Positions 11,731 to 23,300 of a stretch of DNA of 64,000 nt are shown here, in pieces. The notes beneath the pieces were generated by a model. It made no database searches and had not been told where the DNA came from. It saw only the letters and a list, made by a program, of their open reading frames with translations. Made by a program: the position numbers and the translations under genes. Position 1 is the stretch's first letter; every line of letters starts with the position of its first letter. Source of the DNA: Cheilinus undulatus (lineage: Eukaryota; Chordata; Actinopteri; Labriformes; Labridae); assembly GCF_018320785.1 (NCBI RefSeq), contig NC_054875.1, positions 2,919,001 to 2,983,000 of the forward strand, in the 5' to 3' direction.

Positions 11731-12436
11731 CTACCTCCGCCAAGGAGGTTATGTGATCGGGTGGGTTTGTTCGTTTGTTCGATTTTTAGCAACATAACTC
11801 AAAAAGTTGTGGAAATGTTCAGGAAATGTCAGAAATGGCATAAGGAAGAACTGATTCAATTTTGAGACTGATCAGGATCACCGTCTGGATTCAGGAATTT
11901 TTTAAAGGAGTCTGTACTGTTGGGAGACAGAACTAATGGCGGAGATCTGCACTGTTACCACTTTACACCAGGAGATGGCAGGCATGAGTAACTTTGATCC
12001 CAGCAGCATTTTTGGTGTGTTTCTATTCAAAGCTTTGGAGTTTATAGAGTTTGAAAGACACACGCCCGGTCAAGGAGACAAGTCGGAGCGTAACAGAGAG
12101 AAAGACAGCGAATTGTTGCGACAATACTCACAATGCAGAATAGAAGAATATTCACCCTCTGCCATGACTTCCAGTCATCTGGTGAGACCATGGGTGAGAC
12201 TGTCAGTGCGTCTGTTGGCACCGCCAGGCAACGTGCCTATTATGATAGACCACCCGTGGTGAAGTCAAGACTGTACCTCACTGTATTTCCACCCCACTGA
12301 GAGTATAGTGAACGGCAAATGCTGCGGTGGGGAGCACATGGGGATGGATCCAGGAATTTTATCAAGGATTCTTCACTATTTGGAGGTTGGGTCAATGGCG
12401 GAGGTCTGTGTCCTCTGAGTGCTCTTCTAGATGGAG
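11731..12436. repeat. Interspersed repeat of 'CCTCCGCCAAGGAGG' type with internal duplication
   Basis: It starts with CTACCTCCGCCAAGGAGGTTATG and ends near GGCGGAGGTCTGTGTCCTCTGAGTGCTCTTCTAG, a repeat I recognise from fish and invertebrate genomes but cannot class. The segment GGATTCAGGAATTTT...AATGGCGGAGATCTGCACT (about 11888-11955) recurs at 12346-12415, so the right part is duplicated around some 390 bp of other sequence. The open frame at 11936-12262 lies in that filler and resembles no known protein. Confidence 0.6.
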
Positions 12437-13352
12437 TTTTTAGACTGAAGATAACCCTCAGATCAACTTTATTTTACAGCTTTGAGCATTACAAAGTTAG
12501 ACCATCATTGAACAACAATGGTTTGTGCTGTGGCTCAACAGAAAGGTCACCTCTAAAGGGACCCTGGCAATTTTTGCTTTCTGTATAATAATTTTGTTTC
12601 TCTGTGAAAAGTAAAATAATGTTACTATCCAAAATAAAACCACGGATGTTTGGAAAAGATGTGGTAAAAATTCCCTCTGTTTATCGTCAGTTTTCAAGAG
12701 GGGATAATAATGTTGTTGTTGTCTGTAGGCTATTCTAGTCACAGGGTAGAGCTGAGCAGTAAATTTAATGATGTTAAACATGCTAGACTAACACTGATCA
12801 ACAGTTAACTTTGACCTGATACTCAACATTAGACCTTTAGAGACTAGACTTGGTTCTCTGCCCAGAAACAGTGGATTGCTCTCTGTGTGGATTGTGAGTT
12901 TCTGCTCCAAGTGAAGGGGTTTAATTATCTCCGGGTCTAATTTACTATAGAGGGTAAAATGGAGCATGTGATTGAAGGTCAGACTGGTGCTGTGTCAGCA
13001 GTACTGCAGGTAATGTCCCAGACCGTTATGGTGAAGAAGGAGCTGAGCCAAAAGGCAACGCTGTTTTTAATTAATTTATGCTACAAACCCCCAACTATGG
13101 TCATGAGCTTTGAGTAGTGACCAGAAACTATTCTCCACACTGCATGCAAAACACTGCAAAAATAGCTGAAAACTGATTTCATTCTGTTTAGCTCATTAAA
13201 TCAACCATTTATATTTGCTCTAGAGTTTAAAAACATAAATGCTGGTATGATAAATTAAAATTAAAGCGTCATGTTATTTCTTCATATTTTAGTAATGACA
13301 GCGGTTAGCTTTGGACTAAAAATGTGGCCCTTTGGCACTGAGAATAAATTAA
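12437..13352. other. Intergenic DNA upstream of ndufb11
   Basis: No gene, repeat with ends or RNA gene recognised. Confidence 0.4.
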
Positions 13353-13421
13353 ATGTGGCCTTATTTCCAAAGTTTCCCACCTCTGCATTTAATCATTCTC
13401 GTGGTGCAGTACCGAAGAAAA

Positions 13422-13435
13422 CCACCAGGTGGCGG
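13422..13435 (+). promoter_or_regulatory. CTCF-type motif upstream of ndufb11
   Basis: CCACCAGGTGGCGG matches the vertebrate CTCF core (CCASYAGRKGGCRS) at every position. It lies 98 bp before the ndufb11 start codon, in the probable promoter or 5' UTR. Binding is inferred from the motif alone. Confidence 0.6.
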
Positions 13436-13532
13436 TGATTTTGTTTTCACTCTTGGAAACAACGTAGAAGAAGAAGAGGTAACTCTTGTGTTTCCAGCTC
13501 CGGGTCGTCAGTCTCCTTCACAAACAGGCAAA

Positions 13533-16500
13533 ATGTTGACCCGACTGGCACGGCTCGGGCCCGCTTTGCCCCGGTTACTCTCCGGTCAGCCGGCCCGGTT
13601 CGTTTCTCAGTCTAAACCGAGCGGTGCCGCCGGTTCTGCGGCTGTGAAGGAGCTTCACGCCCCGGTGGACCAGGGTGGACACGGCGAGGTCGACCCGTAC
13701 GTCAAGGTGAGATTCTGCCTGTGACAGCGTCCATAACCGGCACTGGCCCATAGGAAGTTAGGGGTTTATTTAACACTGGGACTTACAGAAATAGGAGTTA
13801 CTGACAGTAAAATAATGTTAACATGTGTGATGTTACACCTCTGTTTATGCTATCAGTTAGCTACAACAGCTAACTAGCCGCTAGCTGCGGCTAACCGTTT
13901 GTGTCCAGCTCTTTGGGAACGGTAAAGTCTTTAAAATGTGCTTTAGAAACAAAGTACGTAATGAAAACTGCACTTTTAAAGTAGAGACTCATCTAGACTT
14001 CAAGGAAAAAGTGACGAAGGCATTTCTCTACAAAGAGCATCAACATGATGAATTATATGCCATAACCGACTAGAGCAGTAATTACAATAATAAACCTTAG
14101 AGCTCAGTGATTGGCTGGATCAGCTGGTCCTGGCTTCATTAAATGTTAACTAACTAGCTCTGCACAGTGAGGATATGTGACTCATATAAAACACAACGAA
14201 ATCTCACAAACCAGTGCTTCATTTATTGTGATTTGTTCTCAAAAATCTACATAATAAGCAATCCCCATTTCATGAAACCCCATCCCTCAGTGCTGCACGA
14301 CTTATTTAGTAATAATGTGTGATTGCTATTAAACATGGCAGTATTATGATTGTGAATAAATCCACAGGTGGTGTTATAAGACTTGCTTGGTTATAAAGTA
14401 AAATTCAGAGAATAATGATAGTTTTGAAGTGTTTCTCAACTCAAACATACAAATGTTAAGTAGCGTAAAGAATATAAACCTAAAGTTTTTACAATACTAC
14501 GTTCAAGATAAATTTTTCAAAAAATTGAAGTTTTTCCTTTTTTTCAATGAAGGTACTTCTGCAAATTGCAATAGTGGCACTATTTTAAACTTAAAGTCCT
14601 TTCTGCAGGTATTTTGTAATCTCCAAGTACTACTAAATACATGGATAATGGCAGCCTTTAATGTAATTGCATAGTCTGACTTCTAGATTGCAATTAGATT
14701 AATTATGTGGTAGGGCTGGAAAATTAATCTCAAATTAGATTAAATCCTAATATGGCCTGGTGCAATTTTCAAATCCCAGACATTGCAATATTTCTTTAAC
14801 TTGAAATGTGTCAAAATAGCAAAATAGCAATTTTTGCAGGGGCAGAGATTTTATGCACAATATGCAAACATTCAAGTGTCATTTTTTTATAATGGCCTTC
14901 AAAAATCCTCCTTTTTGTGTTTTATGTATGTTTTTCTTAGTCAAAATGAGTGACATGAAAATCACAATGCCCTAAAACAAAGCAAATGACATCACATTTG
15001 CAATATGAGCAAAAATAGTTAGCTCATTCTGTATAAAACTGATGAAGCCTAGCGTTACTTCACAAAAGTCATACCCCAGCTTCACCTCCTGCACCCCAGC
15101 CTCCTCCTTTATAGCTTAAAGCTTGTTGCACCCCTATATTCAGATTCATGCTACTGTGGATTAATTGCTTCAGAAATAATTTCATTGTTTTCAATACACA
15201 TGGTCTTATTTATGGAATTGTTTATTACTTGAATTTGTCGAAAAATACAAAAGATTAACCAAAGAATAATTTCATAATGAATCGTAATTGCAATATTTAG
15301 GAAAAAAAATCGCATTTAGATTATTTTTGCAAATTGTTCAGCCCTAATATGTAGCAGTACCACCATTGCTGTCTGTCAAGCTGCCGGAGTGTGACACAGA
15401 GATGCTCAGATGCCTTTATTTCAAAGTAGAAGTACTTGAATTTGAGTACTTACCAATGGGAATACAAATATAAATAGTTAATGTACCATTCATGTTCTTC
15501 AAATGGTTTTGAAAACCATAAATGTACCCCACATCCCAAACAAGCAGTGAGAAGTTTGCAATCTTCTCCTCTTACAGTGTTAGAATATTATTTAGCAGAT
15601 GCTTTTATCCAAAGCAACGCACATCTGAGAGTAAAACACAAGCAAAGATCTAGACAGAAGGAAACAATATCAGTAAATGCTGCAAAGTGTTTTAAGTCTG
15701 ATTGGTTATAGGTATTCCCATGCAGTGCTAGAGGCTCTGCACATGCTGTATAGAAGCATTTTTGTTTGTTTGTTTGTTTGTTTCCTAAACTAAGCATGAG
15801 CATAAGAAACAAAACACATCATCAACATGAGACCTCTTACCCTCATCAGCTACATGTCCTTCGCCATGTTGCTGAGTCCTGGGCCGATCACAAAGAAGGG
15901 CCTAAACCTTTCAGAACTAGAGTGGGACAGTGTTGTGGAAACTCATTCTACCATTGGTGACAATAGAGAATAATCTTATTCTTATTTATCTTAAAAGCAT
16001 GAAAACATGCAAGTGAAACCAACTGAAGGACTCTGCTGTGTCAGATCCTCTGCTGTGTGGATGATAATCGGTCTCCTCTCTGTGTTTGCTCAGAATCCAG
16101 ACTACCATGGCTTCTCCAGCGACCCTCATGTGGATTTATGGAACATGAGAGCAGTCTTCTTCTGTGGTATCTCAGTGGCTCTCGTTATCGGAGGAACATT
16201 TCTTGCCTACTTACCAGACAACAGGTGAGTTTGCATCATGTTGTGTCAGCTGTCAAATTCATCACTGTCAAAAGAATGGACGTTGTTGAAGTCGTTTGAG
16301 TTTGCTGAATTTGTTCTGCGTTTTGTTTCAGACCATTATGAACGTACAACCCAATTTATCTCTCTTTTACTTTGGCAGTTACAACAGAAGAAATGTAAAG
16401 TCCAAAGCAAAGCATTATAACTATTAGGAACATGCACTGTAAATCAGCTCTACTGCAGAATGAGTTCACATTAACTCCTGTCTAAGATCAGAGGTATTGT

Positions 16501-16857
16501 GTTTGTCCATCCCTGGATTCAGATACCTGTCTTGTTCTCCGTTTTGTTACTGGAAAAGAGATAATGAAACTAATTTGAGCTAAATAAATAAGAGACTCAT
16601 ACTGGTCTTTGCCTGAAATGTTCAAAACCACCTCCTGGTGGAAGGATGACATAAAAGTTTCAGTTTTTAGTGAACATTTTATATCTGAAGCTATTATTTT
16701 TCTCACTTTTGTCTTGCTTTGTATTTCCTATAGACATTGGGCCAGGAGGGAGGCAGAGCGTCTGATCGTGCAGAGAGAGGCCGAGGGTCTCCCTGTTATT
16801 AGCGAGAACTACTACGACCCAAGCAAAATCATCCTGCCCAGTGCTGAAGAGAAGTAG
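13533..16857 (+). CDS. ndufb11: NADH:ubiquinone oxidoreductase (complex I) subunit B11, mitochondrial (ESSS)
   Basis: Exons 13533-13706, 16094-16224 and 16734-16857 join in phase to 142 codons plus TAG (human about 153). Residues 1-30 ([24 protein letters not shown]) are Arg-rich, lack acidic residues and fit a mitochondrial presequence. Exon 2 gives [19 protein letters not shown], then one transmembrane helix ([21 protein letters not shown]) and PDNR. Exon 3 gives [20 protein letters not shown] and ends [13 protein letters not shown]. These match the family's single-pass accessory subunit of the complex I membrane arm in the inner membrane. The start is the first ATG before the presequence. 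Junctions are gtgaga/cag, gtgag/tag. A poly(A) signal lies at 16909-16914. Confidence 0.96.
13707..14710. other. ndufb11 intron 1, first part
   Basis: Ordinary intron sequence with no recognisable element. The open frame at 14429-14674 is AT-rich and not protein-like. Confidence 0.45.
14711..15346. mobile_element. Non-autonomous hAT, TAGGGCTG family, in ndufb11 intron 1
   Basis: It runs from TAGGGCTGGAAAATTAATC to TTTTGCAAATTGTTCAGCCCTA. Flanks TTATGTGG and ATATGTAG agree at 6 of 8. The interior (ATATGGCCTGGTGCAATTTTC, ATTTTATGCACAATATGCAAAC, ACACATGGTCTTATTTATGG) is closely shared with the copy at 38517-40016, which supplies the pre-insertion sequence for the LTR found there. Confidence 0.87.
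15578..15990. repeat. Teleost repeat with TTTAGCAGATGCTTTTATCC motif
   Basis: TTTAGCAGATGCTTTTATCCAAAGCAACGCA is a motif common in fish genomes; GAAACTCATTCTACCATTGGTGAC near 15940 is its usual distal partner. Class not assigned. A (TTTG)n run at 15761-15783 lies inside. Confidence 0.55.
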
Positions 16858-16908
16858 AGTCCTGTCTGCACTCACTGTATTCATAATTATTGTATTTCAC
16901 TATGAGAG

Positions 16909-16914
16909 AATAAA
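16909..16914 (+). terminator. Poly(A) signal of ndufb11
   Basis: AATAAA, 52 bp after the ndufb11 stop codon. Confidence 0.8.
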
Positions 16915-17822
16915 TGATGTACTTGTTTAATTGTTCAATCATCAAGTGTGGACAGTTATTTTTTTAAACAGCAATTTAAACAATTCTTTATGTGAGAATC
17001 TCATGATTTATTTCACATCCTTGCTGCTGTTTTCAGAGATTAGTCATTTCAGTCATTGTTATCAGGCCTGAGTATTTAGAGGCTTAACTTGTACCTGCGA
17101 ATCACTCGTCTCAAATATGATCAATATTTATGTGAGAAATTGCACATAAATTCCTGTTTTAACAACACAAATGAGTTGGATACGGTCCTTCCAGTCACCT
17201 TTTAAGACACATTTGATTATGCATCCTGTAATCACTGCACCATGTCAATGTTATATACAATGATAAATGAAAATAATAAAGAAGAAAAGCAGCAGTTCTC
17301 CTCTAAATACTTTACATGCATTACCAGTCAGTTACAGTCTTCATTATTAATGGTGAATTATGGTGGTGCTTGTTTCCACGTCCCTAAAAGTCAGGATGAA
17401 GTTCTAGTCATGTACCAATATGAGTTAATAAATCAAATAGTGGATAACACAGCAGAAAGCATGTTTGTGCCTCACACAGCTCCAGGTCATTTCCAGAAAT
17501 TTAGCTGTTTTTATCCACAACTTGGAAGTTTTTTATTGACTGGAAAACAGAAATCTTCACATTCAGGGGCTATTATCAGAGGATCTTGCCTGTTATTATC
17601 TTCAAAATATGATATTATTATAATTAATAAATTGTGCAAGATTTGAATGCCTGACCACTAACAGTTAGAGGCTGCTGCCCTGTGTGAACCTAATAATGGA
17701 TGTATAGAACATTCAGGGACCCATATCTGCTCAAATTTTGCACTTTTTAGAAACCAAACTTTGTCACATGACATATTTTTTATTGCCAATGGTTAAACCT
17801 GGAATTCAGTAATACTGTAGAG
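16915..17822. other. Intergenic DNA
   Basis: No gene supported. A 134-codon open frame at 17242-17646 is AT-rich, has no recognisable domain, splice context or promoter, and is treated as chance. Confidence 0.4.
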
Positions 17823-18844
17823 CACAAGGGTCAAACTCAAGGCCCGTGGGCCAAAGCCGGCCAGTGGAATGATTATATCCGGCCCGCTAGATCATAACCT
17901 ATTTTTATTCTAACTGGCCCACCAGTATAAAAATGTGACCTTTAACTTGATTATTTTAAATTTTCCTCGTTAAGCCATAAAAATCTGAAAAAGTAAAGAG
18001 AAAGAAAGATTTCACAAAAAGTCAAGAATGTGGGGAAAGAAATTAATTTGGGTTTTATTTCATATTTTCAGTTTTTCATCTCAAGATTACAACTCAAACT
18101 TACGATTTTGACTTTTTATTTCATGCTTTGACCTTTTCAACTCATAATTTGGACTTTATATATCACATTTTTATCATTTAGATTCCCAGTTTTAAATTTT
18201 AAGTCAGATTTTGACCTTTTCAGCTCCTAACTTCGGCTTTTTAATCCTATATTTTGACTTTTAAAAACTCGATTTCATTTTTTTTTTTGTCATATTTTGA
18301 CATTTTAAATAAGTAATTTTTACTTTTAATATCATATTTTGACCTTTTGCACTCCCAATTTTGAATTTAAGTCATATTTTTTAACTTTTTTAAGTCATAA
18401 TTTTTAATTCTAGCTCAAGTCCTAATTTTTTGCTTTTTAATCCAATATTTTGACCTATCAGACTCACAACTTAACATTTTAAGTCATATTTTGACTCTTC
18501 AACTCATGATTTAAAAAATTGATTTTGAACTTTCATAATTATGCTTTTAAACTTTCTCCTTGTATATTTGCTCTTTAAAAACATTATTTTTCTATTTTTA
18601 ATATGTTGTTCTGATCTTTTGAACTAAAAGTTGGAATTTTTATCTCAAATTGGAGCCTTTAAACTTATCATGTTAACTTTTTTGAATTTCCAAATTATTT
18701 ATCACTAGTGCTGTTTTTTTTCATGTTTTGTTACTGGTGAAAATGAAGTTGAAAGTTTCTGGTTAAATGTTGACCCAGTTAGGCCCTCAGGTTAGACCTG
18801 AATCCAGAATCCAGCCCCTGCTGTGATTGAATTTGACACCCCTG
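17823..18844. mobile_element. Non-autonomous hAT (GTGTCAAACTC termini) with internal array
   Basis: The left end is CACAAGGGTCAAACTCAAGGCC and the right end TTGAATTTGACACCCCTG. Both sides carry the exact 8-bp duplication CTGTAGAG (17815-17822, 18845-18852). From about 17940 to 18710 the interior is a degenerate array of CATATTTTGACCTTTT / TCATAATTTTGACTTTTTA units. No transposase. The copy at 23802 shares the ends and the same kind of array. Confidence 0.9.
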
Positions 18845-18852
18845 CTGTAGAG

Positions 18853-20083
18853 AGTAGTGCTTGTTAGACTCACAAAAGAGTATTTCAAGATTTTTCACAT
18901 TGCCAATGAATTAAGTATAAAAAGCTCCCGGACTCTCTCTGTTAACAGTTAAAATATCTATTTTCCTGGTCATGTAGATCTTAAGTACACTAGTGAACAC
19001 AGTTTGGCATCCAGCCTTCCTTAGTCAAAGTCAAAATATAGACACGTTGTGGCATCAAGAATCAGGAAGGCATGATGATTAATCATGTTTATGTTTCTAA
19101 GGTCTGCTAGACCATGCTGTTGAATTAAAGACATTTCAGCTGCATAAATCATTTTAGTTTTTTCTGGTTTATTCACAAACAAACAAATGTGTTCTCAAAT
19201 AATAAACAAATACTATCCATACTGACTACCAATCAGAAGTCCAAGGATAAATGCAGGTGCATTGTTGGTATCAGTAATTCCACATTTAAGGTGATTCACT
19301 TTTTTCCAGCAGCAAAGCTTTTTTGTGAGTCATTTAATATTGTTTTTGTCCTTGTATTTCTTTTATGTCCCTTTTGTTTCGCAGGTTGTTGTGTGTTACA
19401 TTTTCCCAGTGTGGGATTACCTTAGTTTATCATTTAATTTAACGCATCAAAGGTATGTTTTGTTGAAAAATGTAACATGGAAAAATGGAATGGAATGGAT
19501 AAGAATTCAAAGATCATATTTCATCTGACTTTTTAGATGTGATCAATCACTGCAGATCAAAAAACCCCATGAGTGCAAATCTTTTTCTTTCCTGCATTGC
19601 TGAAAACCAGCTGTGTACTTATTCTTTCTCTTAGATTAAAGATGAAAAGAAGAATATCAGTGAGGCTTATTGGCCATTTTAGGCTGCAAAAAGATGCTGA
19701 ATGAAATTAGTTATGATGATTAATAATTGCTTAAAAAATGAATTATGTGAAGAAGTTGCATGCCAAGTTTTTTAAGTTGCCATCAATGAATTTTAGAACA
19801 TTTGCAACACTGGGGTTCCTAATAGAGTACAATGCTTGCTCCAAATAACAGCATCTTCTTGTTGTTTTGTGCAAAAGAAAGACCCAAATGATAATATTTT
19901 CATTTTAAGAAGGTTAATATTGAATGTAATAACAACAAGCATGCTTCTTTTACTCAAACAAGAAGCCTTAAATTTAAAAAAAAAAAAAAAACTGAAGAAA
20001 AATGCATTTTTGCGTTTTTCTGGAACTGCTGAAACAGTAAACACATACATACTCTGTGGGTACTTGAATGCAGCCTATCACAG
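18853..20083. other. Intergenic DNA before rtel1
   Basis: No element with ends or gene seen. A poly(A) run lies at 19976-19991. Confidence 0.4.
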
Positions 20084-20094
20084 TGCGCATGCGC
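20084..20094 (+). promoter_or_regulatory. NRF1-type palindromic motif in rtel1 promoter
   Basis: TGCGCATGCGC is the NRF1 consensus core, 230 bp before the rtel1 start codon, in a locally CpG-containing stretch. No TATA box was seen. Function inferred from the motif. Confidence 0.55.
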
Positions 20095-20324
20095 TCTGGA
20101 CTGAGTGGTGGCGCCAAGTAGGCATGTCCACAGAGCTGAGTAACTGTACACTGTTCTACACGGCAGCTAGACTTACCATATTTATATGTTAATTTGACCA
20201 TACTCTTACAAATGTAATCGTTAGATTAGGTTAACCCGCGGTCAAGAGGGAAGTTCAGAAACTGCGTCGCTTTTAAACTCTCCGTTGTCTTCTTGTTGTT
20301 GCTGCTGAAGCTAGGAGATACATA

Positions 20325-23300
20325 ATGACTTCACTAACTCTAAACGGAGTGACGGTTAATTTTCCTTTTCCTCCTTATGACTGTCAGAGAGACTACATGA
20401 GCAAAGTGGTGGAGTGTCTTCAGAAGGTAAGCAACGTTAACTTCGGTCACAACTAATGTTACTAAGCACAAGCTAAAACTACGCCATCTAACATCACAGT
20501 TTCTCAGCCGTAAGTTGATGTAGGTGGTACGGTGAAATGTGCGATCGTGCTAACCGATGACTTTCAGCCGAATGCATCCGAGGTAGTTGGAGTTGCAACG
20601 GATGTTAAAATCCTTAATACCTCTCCGTAAACAGTTTAGTTACAAGCGTATGAGTACCCTTTGACTGTTTGACCAAGGAATCTGAAATAATACAGCATTA
20701 GTCAGGCAGGCCACTTTCCGTGTTTGTTGTAAAGTCACCAGTTAACACGGTCACTCGTTACACCGATACACCAGCAATCACTACTACTGGTGTTGCTGAG
20801 TTATAAAAATTAAGTTATATTTTTGCTTTATTTGAAGTGGCAGCTCTTTTATCATGTAAATTACTCTAAGTGATGACAGTTTATTTTCAGACTCACTTAT
20901 TCTGACGGTTTTTCCTTTTAAAACTACAATTCCATTTGATAAATGCATATACTCGTAATGTTCTGATTCTTAGATAGTAATAATCCAGATTTTTAAACTT
21001 TTATTAGATTCATGAAAATAACAAATGTCATCTATACTTGTTTCAACACCACTGCAACCAAAACAGAAGCTCTGGGTACTATATACTGAATAATTTCATG
21101 TTTATAATCCCTAAACTTTGCAGGCAAATTAAAGGACTCCCTCTAAGTTGCACAGTTTTATGCAATTAAAGCTACATGTTGTTAATGTACCAGAATTTAA
21201 AACTTTGTTGAGAACAGATTGTATTGGGCTGCAGATGGCTTTTTTTGGTTTAAGATGAGCCCAGGTTTAAGTGCAGCCTGTGGCTCCTTTCCTGCCTGTC
21301 TCTCCCCCACTCTCTCATCCCTTTTTCTGACTCTATCCACTGTCCTCCTTGCTAAATAAAGGCATGAAAGCCAAGACATATCAATATAATAACAACATCT
21401 GTTGTGATACAGCAGTAATAAAAACAGAAGGCCTACGCAAAAGTACTGATTTATTTCTAAATGCCAGAAATTGCATGCAAACCTGCACAATTCCTAAATG
21501 GCACATGAGCCTTAGCAATGTTTGGTTGCTGATGTTTTTGTGCCAAGTGAACCAAATGAGATTCCTCAGAAGGGGTTCTGGACTCTGCTTTAGAGATAAG
21601 GTGAGGAGCTTGGATATCCAGATGGATCTCAAAAGAAGAAAAAGAAGTGGTGCTGCTCCATCGAGTCAAAGGGAGCCAGTCGAGGTGGTTCAGGCCGCTG
21701 ATTACGATGCCTCCTGGTTGCCTCCCTGTGGAGGTCTTCAAGGCATGTGTAGGAGGAGAGTCCAGGGCAGACCCAGAACTTGATGGAGGGATTTTATATC
21801 TCATCTGGTCTGGGAGTGCCTCAGAATCCCTCGGAGGAACTGGAAAACATTGACATCCTTCACAATCTGACAAAAAAATGTCACACTTGATTTAAAGAGA
21901 GCTCTATCTCTGTTGCTCTGATAGAAACTCCTCACAGAGAACAACCTGGTGTTTGTGCATTCCTGTGTGTTCCAGAGGGTGAACGGGGTCCTGGAGAGTC
22001 CCACAGGTACAGGTAAGACGCTGTGCCTGCTGTGTGCCACCCTGGCATGGAGGGAGCACTTCAAGGACACCATCTCTGCTCGTAAGATATCAGAGAAGCT
22101 GGGCGGAGAGGAGATGTTCCCAAACACACCCCTGGCATCCTGGGGGACGGCTGCTACAGACGGAGACACACCAAGTATGTAAAATATTGTACTGTATATC
22201 ACTGAAGGGTTCTGTCCAGCTTAAACTGTCTCTCAGTGTACACATTAGCTCCAGAATCTTGTGGAAATTTGAGCAGATAGCTCAGTTTATGTGATTGCTT
22301 AAAGAGAGTGTTATAGCTCCTTAAAAAAAGTTAAAATGAAGAAGCTCGTCTCAATAAGGTACGAAATTCAGTGCTCTACCATCCCAGGGGCAAGATGGAT
22401 AAGGAATTTATTATACTGTTGTCCTTTGGAGAGAAATTGCTATAATTAAGACTACGTCACTGTCAGTGTACTAAATGTAACTCCATGAAACATGATTATT
22501 TTGTGTTCTTGTTTTCCAGCCTACTACACAGATGTGCCAAAGATCATTTATGCGTCCAGGACTCACTCTCAGCTGGCACAAGTGATCAACGAGTTAAAGA
22601 ACACCTCATACAGGTAAACCCTGGCATATTTAAATAGTATCAAAGAATATATAATGTGCATTATTTTGTTATGGGTTAGGTGGACTGGATGAATAATGTC
22701 AGTCTCTCTGCTGGTTCAGACCAAAGGTGTGTGTGCTCGGCTCTAGAGAGCAGCTGTGCATCAACCAGGAAGTGATGCGTCAGGAGAGCAACCACATTAA
22801 GGTGATCTCATCTTTTACAACAATCGCTTGAGTAAAGATTTAAACGGTATATTTTAGTTTGAAAGAGCAATGTCAGAGTTAAAAACTAATGGCTAAATGA
22901 GAGCTTTGACGTAATATTGCTAGTGCTAAACGTTATCTCATCGGTTGAATAATCATTTTATTACTCAACTGTCAAAATAATCAGTACCTGCAGCCTTAGT
23001 TTTAAGATTTTTCCTGTGTTTGCACCAGTTAATAATAAGACAGCAGAGCAGTGTTACTCCACCCTGCTCAAGCAAAGAGCCAAATTGTTGAAAAATACCT
23101 TTGCAAGAGCTACAATCTAAGTGGTGAAAAGTGGCAAAAAAGCCTTGAAGTAGCAAAAAAAAAATAAGTTTAAGGTGGCAAAAATGGTCAAAATTCGAGG
23201 AAAGCGACTAAAGTTGGCAAAAGCAGTCAAGAGTGGCAAAATAGGGCAAAAAAATGGGAAACAAGTGGTATTTAATGGCAAAAGGTAGCTTAAGTGGTCA

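Noticed and set aside
11936-12262. 108-codon open frame
   Set aside because: Lies in the filler between duplicated ends of a dispersed repeat and resembles nothing known.
17242-17646. 134-codon open frame between ndufb11 and rtel1
   Set aside because: AT-rich, no recognisable family, no splice or promoter context. Chance is likelier, though a lineage-specific gene is not excluded.
21457-21873. Overlapping open frames on both strands before rtel1 exon 2
   Set aside because: Neither continues the rtel1 frame nor matches a family; the intron is needed for the known protein.
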